A model generated the notes under the pieces. It did not search any database, was not told the origin of the DNA, and saw only the letters and a program-made list of their open reading frames with translations. The translations under genes were made by a program, and so were the position numbers. Below, one piece after another: positions 1 to 9,396 of a stretch of 64,000 nucleotides of DNA. This stretch comes from Plantibacter sp. Leaf314 (GTDB taxonomy: Bacteria; Actinomycetota; Actinomycetes; Actinomycetales; Microbacteriaceae), in assembly GCF_001423185.1 (NCBI RefSeq), contig NZ_LMOB01000003.1:186001-250000 (forward strand), given 5' to 3'. Position 1 is the first letter of the stretch; each line of letters starts with the position of its first letter.

Positions 1-252
1 CCCGGCCTCGCTGAGGCGGTCGTCGTCGGCATCCCCGACGAGCGGTTCGGTCAGGCCTCGGTGATCGTCGCCGAGCGCGACCCCGCTGTCGAGGGGCGGG
101 CGGACGACGCGCTCCTCGAGACGGCCAGGAGCACGGTGGCCGAGGCGCTCGGACGCCCGGCGCGCCCCGCGCGGCTCGTGCGCGTGGACGAGCTGCCGCT
201 CCTGGCGAGCGGCAAACCTGACCTGGTCTCGCTCCGCACACAGCTCGACTGA
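1..252 (+). CDS. menE: O-succinylbenzoate--CoA ligase, C-terminal fragment (window edge)
   Basis: The frame is open from base 1 and stops at the TGA at 250-252, giving the last 83 residues of an adenylate-forming (AMP-binding) enzyme. The visible part is the small C-terminal domain: EAVVVGIPDERFGQ is the usual entry strand of that domain, and LASGKPDL near the end matches the conserved A10 motif, whose lysine is catalytic in this family. The family assignment is clear. The MenE identity is inferred from the menA, menD, menF and menG genes that follow; MenE activates o-succinylbenzoate with CoA in menaquinone synthesis. Another acyl-CoA ligase cannot be excluded from this fragment. Confidence 0.8.
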   Translation, partial: PGLAEAVVVGIPDERFGQASVIVAERDPAVEGRADDALLETARSTVAEALGRPARPARLVRVDELPLLASGKPDLVSLRTQLD

Positions 253-369
253 GAGCGCTCCCCTGATCGCTCCCCGCCGCGCCGTGGCGACGGTTTGCGA
301 GTGGTTCTCGCATACGGCAAGCTCTCCCATGCGCGTCGACGAGCGGCCGCAGCCGGGGGACGACGACAG

Positions 370-2511
370 GTGACATCGACGAGCGACACGGGCGCCACGC
401 CCACCAGACCGACGGCGGCGTTTCGCGTCGACATCCAGGGCATGCGGGCCCTCGCGGTGACCGCCGTAGTGCTCGCACACGCGACCGGATGGCCGGCCGG
501 TGGGTTCATCGGTGTCGACGTCTTCTTCGTGATCTCCGGGTTCCTGATCACCGGCCTGCTGCTCCGTGAGCACGAGCGGTCCGGGCGCATCTCGCTGCCG
601 GCCTTCTTCGGTCGGCGCATCAAACGGATCCTGCCGGCAGCGCTCGTGGTCCTCGCCGCGACCGCCGCCCTGGCGTCGTGGCTGTTCAACACGCCCCGGG
701 CGATGTCGACCTGGTGGGACGCGGTGTCGGCCGCCCTGCTCGTGTCCAACTGGCGGTTCGAGGCGTCGGGGACCGACTACTTCCACGCCACGGACGCGGC
801 GTCACCGCTGCAGCACTTCTGGTCGCTCTCCATCGAGGAGCAGTTCTACCTCGTCTGGCCGCTGCTCCTCCTCATCCTCCTGGCCTTCGCGGCCAAGGGC
901 GCCCGGCCGGAGCTCCGCTCGCGCCTCGTCGTCGGGATCGTCCTCGTCCTGATCGTCTCGGCGTCGTTCGCCTTCGCCGTCTGGCAGTCCGCGGCGGCAC
1001 CGCAGGCCGCCTACTTCGCGACCGGTGCCCGCGTCTGGGAGCTCGCGGCGGGCGCGCTCCTGGCGGTCTGCGCCCCGCTGCTCGCGCGCATCCCGATGGC
1101 GGTCCGCGTCATCGCCGGGTGGGCCGGGCTCGCGGGCGTCGTCGCGTCCGCCTTGCTGATCACCGGGTCGATCGGCTTCCCCGGGCCCTGGGCGCTCGCC
1201 CCCGTCGCGTCGGCGCTGCTGCTGATCGCCGCCGGGACCGGAGCCGGGCCGGCCTACTCCCGATGGATGTTCCCCCTCGCCAACCCGCTGAGCCGCGGTC
1301 TCGGGGCCATCTCGTACTCCGTCTACCTCTGGCACCTGCCGATCCTCGTGTTCGTCCCGATGCTCGTGCCCGGCACCGCCCTGAGCACGGTCCCCGGGAT
1401 GCTCGCGCTCATCGGCTGCATCTCTGTCCTGTCCTTCCTGCTCGTGGAGCAGCCCTTGCATCGGATGCCGCTCGTCGGCACGTTCCGTGGCGACGCCGAG
1501 CGGCGAGCGGCCGCCTGGACCGCGTGGCGGGACCGGTTCGGTCAGCAGTTCCTGTACTCGGCCGTCGGTCTGGTGATCGTCGCCGGACTGGCCGTCATCG
1601 TGCTCGGGCCCGCACTGCGCATGCCGGTCGCCGCCGGAGGGCCGGCGGCCGTGGCTGCACCGGTGGGGGATCCGTTGCAGAGCATCGCGGGGGAGCTGCA
1701 GCTCGCGACCGAGGCGACGAGCTGGCCGGACGACCTGTCACCGAGCCTCGACGACGCGATCAGCGCGACCTCGAGCACGAATCCGGCGCGGGCGTGCTTC
1801 GACATCGGCGCGACGCCCGACGCGGGGTCCTGCACCTGGGGCGACGCCGGTGCCCCGAAGCACGTGTACCTCGTCGGTGACTCGACGGCGCTCGCCTACG
1901 CGCCGGCGTTCCGAGCCATCGCGGACCAGAGCGGTGGAGCGTTGCGGATCACCACGATGGGGTTGTACGGGTGCCGGTTCACGCAGGACCTCGTCCAGAA
2001 CAGCGGCGCAGGCGTCATGGACGACTGCCCGACCCGGAAGCACGACATCGCCGAGCGCATCGCCGCGGACCAGCCCGACCTCGTGATCGTCTCGAACGCG
2101 TTCACCGACGGCCGCTCGACCGACGGACGCGCCTTGGACGCGGCGGCGATGGTCGCGTCGACGCTCGCCGAGACGGCCGCGTACCAGGTCCCCGGTCGGG
2201 TCGTGCTCCTCGCCCCACCGCCGCTCGGTGCCGAGCTCGGATCCTGCTACTCACGGGTCTCGAGTCCGCAGGACTGCGCGGTGGGTGTCGACGCCGCGTG
2301 GACCGACTTCGCGACCGCCTCGGAATCGGCCGCGGCGGCAGCGGGGGAGCGGTTCATCTCGTCGTTGCCCTTCAGCTGCGTCGACGGTGTGTGCCCGGCC
2401 TTCGCGGGGACGACGCCGACGAAGTACGACCGGGTGCACCTGACTCCGGCCTTCGCCGAGCACATCGCTCCGGCCGTCCTCCAGACGCTCCAGGCGGCCG
2501 GCGCGCTGTGA
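370..2511 (+). CDS. Membrane acyltransferase 3 with C-terminal SGNH domain (OafA/YrhL-like)
   Basis: A 713-residue protein predicted to O-acylate a cell-surface polysaccharide or lipid. The N-terminal ~400 residues are an acyltransferase-3 domain with about ten membrane segments; FRVDIQGMRALAV, VLAHATGW (the conserved His) and HFWSLSIEEQFYLVWP are its signature stretches. The C-terminal part is an extracellular SGNH hydrolase-like domain with GDST near residue 503 and a closing DRVHLTPAF (Asp-x-x-His) motif. This two-domain form typically moves an acetyl group through the membrane onto an exported acceptor. The frame is open back to a TTG at 295, but GTG 370 is preferred because GGGGGA lies about 9 nt upstream. 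The acceptor is unknown. Confidence 0.88.
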   Translation: MTSTSDTGATPTRPTAAFRVDIQGMRALAVTAVVLAHATGWPAGGFIGVDVFFVISGFLITGLLLREHERSGRISLPAFFGRRIKRILPAALVVLAATAALASWLFNTPRAMSTWWDAVSAALLVSNWRFEASGTDYFHATDAASPLQHFWSLSIEEQFYLVWPLLLLILLAFAAKGARPELRSRLVVGIVLVLIVSASFAFAVWQSAAAPQAAYFATGARVWELAAGALLAVCAPLLARIPMAVRVIAGWAGLAGVVASALLITGSIGFPGPWALAPVASALLLIAAGTGAGPAYSRWMFPLANPLSRGLGAISYSVYLWHLPILVFVPMLVPGTALSTVPGMLALIGCISVLSFLLVEQPLHRMPLVGTFRGDAERRAAAWTAWRDRFGQQFLYSAVGLVIVAGLAVIVLGPALRMPVAAGGPAAVAAPVGDPLQSIAGELQLATEATSWPDDLSPSLDDAISATSSTNPARACFDIGATPDAGSCTWGDAGAPKHVYLVGDSTALAYAPAFRAIADQSGGALRITTMGLYGCRFTQDLVQNSGAGVMDDCPTRKHDIAERIAADQPDLVIVSNAFTDGRSTDGRALDAAAMVASTLAETAAYQVPGRVVLLAPPPLGAELGSCYSRVSSPQDCAVGVDAAWTDFATASESAAAAAGERFISSLPFSCVDGVCPAFAGTTPTKYDRVHLTPAFAEHIAPAVLQTLQAAGAL

Positions 2512-2550
2512 CGAGATCCGCCGGAGGGCTCCGCGGGTAGACTCGCCGTC

Positions 2551-3585
2551 GTGGCACATGGAGCACGGCCGGCAGCGCCGAAACAGCAGAAGACGTCCGC
2601 ACAGCGCCCGACCGCGGGACGCGGGGCGAACGGTGGACGATCCGGCAATCCGGCACGTGGTGGCGGGCGCAAGGTCCCGCTCGCGAAGCCGGCGACGTTC
2701 CGCGACTGGGTCGGAGCCGCGCGGATCCGCACGCTTCCGATGGCGGTCGCACCCGTCCTCATCGGTACCGGCGCCGCGTCGATCATCGCCGGCCCCGGTG
2801 TCTACCACCCGGTCCGCGCACTGCTCTGCCTCGTCGTCGCCCTCGCGCTGCAGATCGGCGTCAACTACGCCAACGACTACTCCGACGGGGTCCGCGGGAC
2901 GGACGACCAGCGGGTCGGCCCGAGCCGCCTGACCGGTTCCGGCGCGGCGAAGCCCAAGGCCGTCCTCGCCGTCGCGCTCGTGTTCTTCGGCATCGCCGCG
3001 GTGGCCGGCATCGTCCTCACGATCCTCACCCAGTTCTGGTGGCTGCTGCTCGTCGGAGCCGTCGCGATCGTCGCCGCCTGGTTCTACACCGGAGGCAAGC
3101 GCCCCTACGGGTACTTCGCGCTGGGCGAGGTGTTCGTGTTCGTCTTCTTCGGCCTCGTCGCCACGCTCGGCACGACGTTCGTGCAGGTCGGTCGGCTCAA
3201 CCAGGAGGCGTGGTTCGGCGCGATCGGAGCCGGCCTCATCGCCTGCGCGGCGCTCGTCGTCAACAACCTCCGCGACCTCGAGCAGGACAGGGCGGTCGGC
3301 AAGCGCACGCTGTCCACCTTCATCGGGCGCATCGCCTCGAAGGTGCTCTACTGCGTCCTGTTGCTCGTGCCGTTCGTCATCGCCGGCTTCCTCGCGCTGT
3401 TCTACCCGGTCGCGTGGCTCGCGATGTTCGGCCTGCTCGCCGCGCTCCCGGCCTGCGTCATCGTGCTGTTCTCGACGACCGCGAAGGAGCAGATCCTCGC
3501 GCTCAAGCTGACGGGACTCGTGCAGCTCGTGTTCGGCGTCGTGCTCGGCCTGGCGTTCTTCTACACGCCCGGCATCGCCGCCTGA
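2551..3585 (+). CDS. menA: 1,4-dihydroxy-2-naphthoate polyprenyltransferase
   Basis: A 344-residue UbiA-family membrane prenyltransferase that attaches the polyprenyl tail to 1,4-dihydroxy-2-naphthoate, giving demethylmenaquinone. The first aspartate-rich motif is NYANDYSDGVRGTD and the second is NNLRDLEQDRAVGKRT; both bind the Mg-diphosphate of the prenyl donor. About eight to nine hydrophobic segments follow a basic, low-complexity N-terminus of ~45 residues. The start is GTG 2551, seven bases after TAGACT (2538-2543), so the mRNA is probably leaderless. The donor could be made by the polyprenyl synthase at 13165, and the product is the substrate of MenG at 10141. Confidence 0.95.
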   Translation: MAHGARPAAPKQQKTSAQRPTAGRGANGGRSGNPARGGGRKVPLAKPATFRDWVGAARIRTLPMAVAPVLIGTGAASIIAGPGVYHPVRALLCLVVALALQIGVNYANDYSDGVRGTDDQRVGPSRLTGSGAAKPKAVLAVALVFFGIAAVAGIVLTILTQFWWLLLVGAVAIVAAWFYTGGKRPYGYFALGEVFVFVFFGLVATLGTTFVQVGRLNQEAWFGAIGAGLIACAALVVNNLRDLEQDRAVGKRTLSTFIGRIASKVLYCVLLLVPFVIAGFLALFYPVAWLAMFGLLAALPACVIVLFSTTAKEQILALKLTGLVQLVFGVVLGLAFFYTPGIAA

Positions 3586-3587
3586 CG

Positions 3588-3935
3588 CTAGCGTCCCTGC
3601 CGCTCCTCAGGCGTCGACGCCGCGGGTCCGTCCGCGCTCGTTGCCTCGTCGGTGCGAGGGGTGCGTACGGTGTCCGCGTCGAGCGCCGCGTCCTCGGCGT
3701 CCTCGTCGTCGTGCGGCACCGGCTTGTCGCCGTGTCGGCGGGCGAAGAGCTCCTGCGCCACGGTCTCGCGCGGGGTGCGCAGGAAGATGTAGGAGACGCA
3801 GAGTCCGATGATCGCGGCGATGATCGCGGCGATCCAGGGCTGCAGGCCCGTGAGGAAGACGAGGAGCAGGAGCGGCACCGCGAACGCCAGCAGGCGGAGG
3901 ACGGTGTACCGGACGGCGGCGGGAACGCGATTCAC
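3588..3935 (-). CDS. DUF4229 small membrane protein
   Basis: A 115-residue protein with two hydrophobic segments in the first half (roughly residues 10-30 and 34-52), followed by RTPRETVAQELFARR and an acidic, disordered tail. This matches the DUF4229 family, which is restricted to actinobacteria and often lies beside menA; its function is unknown. The start is GTG 3935 on the minus strand with no strong ribosome binding site. It converges on menA with only two bases between the stop codons, so the two transcripts probably overlap at their ends. Confidence 0.75.
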   Translation of the reverse strand: MNRVPAAVRYTVLRLLAFAVPLLLLVFLTGLQPWIAAIIAAIIGLCVSYIFLRTPRETVAQELFARRHGDKPVPHDDEDAEDAALDADTVRTPRTDEATSADGPAASTPEERQGR

Positions 3936-4006
3936 CAGTCAAGTCTAGGCGTCGTCCCTGAAGGCAACCCCAGGCAATCACGTCACCTGGCGTTTACGAT
4001 GGAGAC

Positions 4007-4426
4007 ATGGTTCGTCTCTGGATCGGCCTCGCCGTCGCGGCAGTCGTCTTCATCGTGTATTCGGTGGTGGACTGCGCAACGATGCCCCGAGACCGCGTCC
4101 GGGGCATCTCCAAGCCGTCGTGGATCATCGCCATCCTCCTGCTGCCGGTCATCGGCGGTCTGCTCTGGTGGATCATCGGCCGGGTCCGCGCACCGAAGGC
4201 GGCGCCACGCGGCTCCGCGCCCGATGACGACCCCGACTTCCTCAAGCAGCTCGACGCCGAACGGAACCAGGCGAAGCGCATCCGCGATCTCGAGGACGAG
4301 CTGAAGCGCTTCGACGACGAGCCCGGTGGCAGCGGGAGTGGCTCCCACGACGACCCGGCACCCGAATCAGACACCCCTGACGACGGCCCCGGTCGGAAAC
4401 CGCCCGGCGCACCGAGCGCCTCGTGA
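4007..4426 (+). CDS. PLD nuclease N-terminal domain (PLDc_N) membrane protein
   Basis: A 139-residue protein with two membrane segments (about residues 4-22 and 38-60) separated by VDCATMPRDRVRGISKPSW, then a soluble tail with a charged helical stretch (FLKQLDAERNQAKRIRDLEDELKRF) that could form a coiled coil, and a disordered Gly/Pro/Asp end. The double-helix part matches the PLDc_N domain found alone in many actinobacterial membrane proteins. TACGAT (3995-4000) lies six bases before the ATG, suggesting a leaderless transcript. Its stop overlaps the menD start (GTGA), so the two are co-translated. Its role in the menaquinone pathway, if any, is unknown. Confidence 0.8.
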   Translation: MVRLWIGLAVAAVVFIVYSVVDCATMPRDRVRGISKPSWIIAILLLPVIGGLLWWIIGRVRAPKAAPRGSAPDDDPDFLKQLDAERNQAKRIRDLEDELKRFDDEPGGSGSGSHDDPAPESDTPDDGPGRKPPGAPSAS

Positions 4427-6159
4427 CCCCGCCCGCAGCACCCGAGCCCGCAGGCTCGGCCCCTTCGGCGAGCCCCGCGAGCGCATCCGCATCGGCGCTC
4501 CTCGGGGCGTTCGTGGCGGCCGGCGTCTCCGACATCGTCGTGTGTCCGGGATCGCGCTCCCAGGCGCTCGCGCTCGCGGCGGCGGAACTCGCGGCCGCGG
4601 GACGGGTCGCCCTGCACGTGCGGATCGACGAACGGGTCGCCGGGTTCCTCGCACTGGGACTGGGCGTCGAGACCGGCCGGCCGGCCGTCGTGATCACCAC
4701 CTCCGGGACCGCGACCGCGAACCTGCACCCCGCCGTCCTCGAGGCGCACCAGTCGCGTGTGCCGCTGATCGTCCTCACCGCCGACCGGCCGACCGAGGCC
4801 CACGGGGTCCGCGCGAACCAGACGACCCGGCAGGACGACCTCTACGGTTCCGCGACACGCCTCGCGGTGGTCGCCGAGGCCCCGACGGGTGCCGAGGGTG
4901 AGCAGCGGGCGGCGCGCGGGCTTGCGCGCGAGGCCTACGACGCGGCGACCGGCATCCTCGACCCCGGTCCGGTCCACCTCGATCTCGCCTACCGCGAGCC
5001 GTTGTCCGGTGCCTTCGACCCGGAGCTGGACGACGAGGCCGATGCGACGGTCGCGCAGCGCGTCACGGCGGACGAGCATCCGCTCTACCCGGGACGTCCC
5101 CGGCTCGTGCTGGAGCGTGGACCGAGGACCCTGGTGGTCGCCGGCCACGACGCCGGCCCGGCGGCCGAGCAGCTGGCCGCCGACGGTGGTTGGCCGCTCA
5201 TCGCCGAGGTCTCGAGCGGGGCCAGGTTCGGACGCCAGGTCATCGCCGCCTACCGCGAGCTGCTCCGGGTGGACGAGTACCGTGAGGCGGTCGAACGGGT
5301 CGTCGTGTTCGGCCACCCGACCCTCAGCCGTGAGGTCCCGCTCCTGCTCCAGCAGGACCGGGTGGAGACGATCATCGTCGCCCCCGCCGGAGCCGAGGTC
5401 TACAACCCCGGTCGACGCGCCGACCACATCGTCTCCTCCGTCTCCGTGGAGCCGGGGCCGACCGACCGCGCCTGGCTCGGAGCCTGGGTCGTCGGATCCC
5501 GAGAGCGGGTCGTCGACCCGTCGCCGGCGGCACCCGATCTCGCTGGCCTGCACTCGACCACGCCGTCCGAGCGCCTCGCCTCGGTGCGGGCCGAGCTCGA
5601 GGCCGTCCGTCTCCCGGTCACCCGCGAGGTCCTCGTCGACGCCGTCTGGCGCGCGACCTGGCCGCACGACCGCCTCGTCGTCGGTGCGTCGCGACTCATC
5701 AGGGTCGCGGACGGGCTGGTCCCTGGACGCAAGATCAGTGTCCACGCCAATCGTGGCCTCGCCGGGATCGACGGCACCATCGCCACCGCCACCGGGATCG
5801 CGCTCGCGAGCCAGGCCGACGGCGGACCCGGTGTCACGCGCGTGCTCCTCGGTGACCTCGCGTTCCTCCACGACGTCGGAGCGTTGTTGCTCGAGGACGG
5901 CATCGCGCCGCGCCTGCAGGTGATCGTCGGGAACGACGGCGGCGGCACCATCTTCGACGGGCTCGAAGTCGCGCGCAGTGCGCCGAGTGAGCTGTTCGAC
6001 CGGGTGCAGTACACCCCACAGCAGGTCCGCCTGGAGTCGATCGCGACCGCCTACGGCTGGGAGTATCGCCAGGCGACGACCCGGGCGGAGCTCGACCAGG
6101 CGTTCACCGCGCCGGTGACCGGACCCGTCCTCATCGAGGTGCCGCTGCCACGAGCCTGA
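4423..6159 (+). CDS. menD: 2-succinyl-5-enolpyruvyl-6-hydroxy-3-cyclohexene-1-carboxylate synthase
   Basis: A 578-residue thiamine-diphosphate enzyme that joins isochorismate and 2-oxoglutarate, the first committed step of menaquinone synthesis. The N-terminal Pyr domain shows VCPGSRSQALALAAAEL and HVRIDERVAGFLALGL, whose conserved Glu activates ThDP. The C-terminal PP domain carries GIDGTIATATGIALAS and the cofactor region VIVGNDGGGTIFDGLE. Length is normal for MenD. The GTG start overlaps the stop of the upstream PLDc_N gene by four bases. Its substrate is produced by the MenF encoded at 7125-8363. Confidence 0.96.
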   Translation: MTPPAAPEPAGSAPSASPASASASALLGAFVAAGVSDIVVCPGSRSQALALAAAELAAAGRVALHVRIDERVAGFLALGLGVETGRPAVVITTSGTATANLHPAVLEAHQSRVPLIVLTADRPTEAHGVRANQTTRQDDLYGSATRLAVVAEAPTGAEGEQRAARGLAREAYDAATGILDPGPVHLDLAYREPLSGAFDPELDDEADATVAQRVTADEHPLYPGRPRLVLERGPRTLVVAGHDAGPAAEQLAADGGWPLIAEVSSGARFGRQVIAAYRELLRVDEYREAVERVVVFGHPTLSREVPLLLQQDRVETIIVAPAGAEVYNPGRRADHIVSSVSVEPGPTDRAWLGAWVVGSRERVVDPSPAAPDLAGLHSTTPSERLASVRAELEAVRLPVTREVLVDAVWRATWPHDRLVVGASRLIRVADGLVPGRKISVHANRGLAGIDGTIATATGIALASQADGGPGVTRVLLGDLAFLHDVGALLLEDGIAPRLQVIVGNDGGGTIFDGLEVARSAPSELFDRVQYTPQQVRLESIATAYGWEYRQATTRAELDQAFTAPVTGPVLIEVPLPRA

Positions 6160-6210
6160 CCGCTCGGTCGAGGGTCGACTTCCGGGCCGGGATCCGGCCA
6201 CAATGGGCGG

Positions 6211-7074
6211 ATGAGCGCATCGAAGCACGCATCGACCTGGACGGCACCCCCTCGAGACACGCTCCGCGTGGGGGAGGGCTTCCGGCTCGCCGACGTCGAC
6301 CCCGCGTCGACACCCGGGTTCGACGGCGACAAACAGCAGGGGGTGCACGAGCTGGCCGCAGGGGTGCCCGAGCTGTCCGAGCTGCAGGAGCGACTCTTCG
6401 CGGCGAGCACGCAGGGCGCACCGGATTCGGTGCTGCTCGTCCTGCAGGCGATGGACACGGCGGGCAAGGGCGGCATCGTCAAGCACGTCGTCGGGTCCGT
6501 CGATCCGCAGGGGGTGCACCATCACGCCTTCAAGAAGCCGACGGAGGAGGAGCGCGCCCACGATTTCCTCTGGCGGATCGAGTCCCAGGTCCCGATGCCC
6601 GGACAGATCGGTGTCTTCGACCGCTCGCACTACGAGGACGTCCTCATCGGCCGGGTGCGGCAGCTGGCGGAGCCGGCGGAGATCGAGCGCCGCTACGGAG
6701 CGATCAACGACTTCGAGGCGAGGCTCGTCGCTGGCGGGACGCGCATCGTGAAGGTCATGCTGCAGATCAGCTCCGACGAGCAGCGGGCCCGTCTCGCCGA
6801 ACGTCTCGAGCGCCCGGACAAGCACTGGAAGTACAACCCGGGCGACGTGGACGAGCGTGAGCTCTGGCCGGCCTACCAGGAGGCGTACCAGACGGTCTTC
6901 GAGCGGACGAGCACCGACGTCGCCCCATGGTTCGTCGTGCCGGCGGACCGCAAGTGGTACGCCCGCATCGCCGTGCAGCGGCTGCTCCTCGACGCCCTCG
7001 AGGACATCGACCCGCAGTGGCCGGAGGCCGACTACGACATCGCCGTCGAACAGGCGCGACTCGCGGCGAGCTGA
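6211..7074 (+). CDS. ppk2: Polyphosphate kinase 2 family protein
   Basis: A 287-residue PPK2-type kinase that transfers phosphate between polyphosphate and a nucleotide. The Walker A motif is LQAMDTAGKGG, the Walker B region is GVFDRSHYEDVLIGRVR, and the lid with basic residues is RLERPDKHWKYNPGD. Size and motifs fit the single-domain PPK2 enzymes (class I or III); whether it phosphorylates nucleoside mono- or diphosphates cannot be told from sequence alone. CACAAT at 6199-6204 stands six bases before the ATG. It lies alone between menD and the oppositely directed menF. Confidence 0.92.
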   Translation: MSASKHASTWTAPPRDTLRVGEGFRLADVDPASTPGFDGDKQQGVHELAAGVPELSELQERLFAASTQGAPDSVLLVLQAMDTAGKGGIVKHVVGSVDPQGVHHHAFKKPTEEERAHDFLWRIESQVPMPGQIGVFDRSHYEDVLIGRVRQLAEPAEIERRYGAINDFEARLVAGGTRIVKVMLQISSDEQRARLAERLERPDKHWKYNPGDVDERELWPAYQEAYQTVFERTSTDVAPWFVVPADRKWYARIAVQRLLLDALEDIDPQWPEADYDIAVEQARLAAS

Positions 7075-7124
7075 CGCACGCTGCTCCGGGTTCGGCGCGG
7101 CGTCGGCTCAGGCGCGGTCTCGAC

Positions 7125-8363
7125 TCAGGCGAAGGCCTCGACGATCGGGCGGAACTTCATCTTCGTCTCCAGGAGCTCCGACGTCGGGTCGGAGTCGGCG
7201 ACGATGCCGCAGCCCGCGTAGGCCGTGATGTCGCCGTCCGGCGCGATCTGCGCGCAGCGCAGGGCGACCGCCCACTCGCCGTCACCCGAGGCGTCGACCC
7301 AGCCGACCGGTCCGGCGTACCGGCCTCGGTCGAACGGTTCCAGCTCGCGGATGAGCGCGACCGCGTCGCGGGTCGGCGTGCCGGCGACGGCGGCCGTCGG
7401 GTGGAGGCCGTCCATGAGGTCGAGCGAGGAGGAGCCGTCGGACAGCCGGCCCTCGATGTCCGTCGCGAGATGCCAGAGGTTCGGCAGCTTCAGGGTGAAC
7501 GGCGCCTCGCCGCTCCGCAGCTCCGGGCTGTGCTCCCGGAGGGCGGACAGCACCGAGCGCACGGCGAAGCGGTGTTCGTCCTGGTCCTTCCGGCTCGTCG
7601 CGAGCGCCAGTGCCTGATCGCGGTCGGCGTCGGCGTCGAGTCCACGCGAGATCGTTCCGGCGAGGACCCGGGCCGAGACGGCCCCACGGTCCACCCGGAC
7701 GAGCGTCTCCGGGCTGGAACCGATGAACCCGTCGACCGCGTAGGTCCAGCAGTCGGGGTACCCGAGCGCGAGGTCGTGGAGGACCCGGCGGCGGTCGGCC
7801 TCCGCGGGGAGGTGCCCGGTGAGGTCGCGTGCCAGCACCACCTTGCTCAGCTCGCCGGCCTGGATGCGGGTGATCGCCTGCTCCGCCGCGCTGACGTAGC
7901 CGTCGCGTGACTGCTCACCGGGGACCAGCTGGATGCGGTACTCGGGCCCGTACCCGGTGGACTGGGGTTCGATGTCGTCGATGTCCCCGCTCAGCCGGAC
8001 GCGGGTGATGAAGCTGGCGTCCGCGTACCGGCCGATGATGGTGCGTGGCACGATCAGGACGCTCGTCGCGGAGGACTCGTCGTCGAACGCGAAGGTCCCG
8101 AACGCGACGAGGCCGGTGCCGGGTCGTCGCACCTCGTCGGTGACGTCCGCCGAGGCGCACACCTCCCGCCATGCGGCTGCGGCGCTCGCGAAGCGGTCGG
8201 GGCCCGAGAACTCGAGTCGCAGCGCCTCGCCGAGTCCGACCAGGCCGTGTCCCTTCCGTACCCAGAGCAGCGGGGACGTCTGGTCGGCGAAGGGGAGGAG
8301 CTGGCGCGGGTCGTCGATGGCGACGGTCTGGGCGACCAGTGACGAGGTCAGGGGAATGGTCAC
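7125..8363 (-). CDS. menF: Isochorismate synthase
   Basis: A 412-residue chorismate-utilising enzyme of the ADC synthase fold that converts chorismate to isochorismate for MenD. The conserved core is in the C-terminal two thirds: GELSKVVLARDL, GSSPETLVRVDRG, RVLAGTISRG, KDQDEHRFAV, LHPTAAVAGTP, YAGPVGWVDASGDGEWAVALR and AGCGIVADSDP, the last contributing Mg-binding acidic residues. A siderophore-type EntC would look similar, but the menA/menD/menG context favours menaquinone. GTG 8363 is the start, with AGGG about 8 nt upstream. It converges with ppk2. Confidence 0.93.
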   Translation of the reverse strand: MTIPLTSSLVAQTVAIDDPRQLLPFADQTSPLLWVRKGHGLVGLGEALRLEFSGPDRFASAAAAWREVCASADVTDEVRRPGTGLVAFGTFAFDDESSATSVLIVPRTIIGRYADASFITRVRLSGDIDDIEPQSTGYGPEYRIQLVPGEQSRDGYVSAAEQAITRIQAGELSKVVLARDLTGHLPAEADRRRVLHDLALGYPDCWTYAVDGFIGSSPETLVRVDRGAVSARVLAGTISRGLDADADRDQALALATSRKDQDEHRFAVRSVLSALREHSPELRSGEAPFTLKLPNLWHLATDIEGRLSDGSSSLDLMDGLHPTAAVAGTPTRDAVALIRELEPFDRGRYAGPVGWVDASGDGEWAVALRCAQIAPDGDITAYAGCGIVADSDPTSELLETKMKFRPIVEAFA

Positions 8364-8452
8364 CGTTCAACCCTACGCCTGTGGGCGGGCCGTCCCTCCC
8401 CGTCGCCGACGCCCGCGCGACCCCACCCGGTCGGTCCGATCGGAGCCCGTGG

Positions 8453-9295
8453 TCAGCCGACCGCCGGCGCGAGCGCTTGCAGCCCGGTCACCCCGAGGAG
8501 GGCGAGTTTCTCGGCGTCCTGACTGCCCGGGGCCGCCGTGTAGACGACGATGCGCAGGTCCGCGCCCGGGGTGGACAGGACGTCGCAGTCGACCGTGATG
8601 GGGCCGACCGCGGTGCGGGTGACCGTCTTGCGGCTCGCCCGATGCTCCGCGACCCTGGCTTCCGACCAGCGTCGTTCGAACTCGGGCGAGACCGACCGCA
8701 GTCGCGCGACGAGGCGGCCGAGTTCATCGTCGTGGGGGTACCGACCCACCGCGGCGCGGAGGTCCGCTGCCAGGTCGCTCGCGAACTCCTCCTCGTGCTG
8801 CTCGTCGAAGTCCGTTCCCTCGTGCCCGGACGTGAAGTACCGCCACACGAGGTTGCGGTCCGGGACGCTGAGCGCGGAGGGGTCGCCGTTCACCGCGGCC
8901 CAGAGCGGGTTCCAGAGGAGGATGTCGTGGGCTGCGGAGAACACCGCCAGCGGGACGTCGGACAGGCGGTCGACGATGCGCTGGACACCGGGGCCGATGT
9001 GCCGTGGGACGACGCCCGCCACCGGTGGTGCGGCCCCGGCGACCCGGTAGAGGTGGTCGCGTTCCTGATCCGTCAACCGGAGCGCGACGGCCAGCGCTCG
9101 CAGCAGCTGCGGCGACGGGTTCCTGGCGCGTCCCTGTTCGAGCCGCACGATGTAGTCCACGCTGATCCCCGCCAGTGCGGCGAGCTCCTCACGCCGGAGG
9201 CCCGCGGTGCGTCGCCCCGGACCGGCCGGGAGCCCCACCTCGGCGGGGGAGACGCGCTCGCGCCAGGCCCGGAGTACGCCCGCGAATTCATCCAT
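8453..9295 (-). CDS. XRE-family regulator with MmyB-like ligand domain
   Basis: A 280-residue DNA-binding protein. The N-terminal helix-turn-helix spans roughly residues 30-75 (RRTAGLRREELAALAGISVD, then YIVRLEQGRARNPS). The rest matches the MmyB-like ligand-binding domain, with ILLWNPLWAAVNGD and WRYFTS typical of the family, which binds a small hydrophobic ligand. The ATG at 9295 is chosen because conservation begins at MDEFAGVLRAWRERV. It is divergent from the short-chain dehydrogenase at 9397, sharing a ~100 bp intergenic region; MmyB-type regulators commonly control such a neighbour, so regulation of that gene is a reasonable inference. Confidence 0.88.
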   Translation of the reverse strand: MDEFAGVLRAWRERVSPAEVGLPAGPGRRTAGLRREELAALAGISVDYIVRLEQGRARNPSPQLLRALAVALRLTDQERDHLYRVAGAAPPVAGVVPRHIGPGVQRIVDRLSDVPLAVFSAAHDILLWNPLWAAVNGDPSALSVPDRNLVWRYFTSGHEGTDFDEQHEEEFASDLAADLRAAVGRYPHDDELGRLVARLRSVSPEFERRWSEARVAEHRASRKTVTRTAVGPITVDCDVLSTPGADLRIVVYTAAPGSQDAEKLALLGVTGLQALAPAVG

Positions 9296-9396
9296 CCCGC
9301 CATTGTGCCCCTGGTGGCGTCCCACATCGTGGTACTGCCGGTCCTCCTGTCGACGGGGACCTGGTGGGTGGGCGACCGCGGGCCCAGCATGGATGC

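Noticed and set aside
295..369. TTG 295 as start of the acyltransferase
   Set aside because: The extra 25 residues are Arg/Ala-rich with no ribosome binding site. GTG 370 has GGGGGA at good distance.
3994..6825. A 943-codon open frame on the minus strand
   Set aside because: It lies antisense to the PLDc_N gene, menD and ppk2, and has the composition of a shadow frame.
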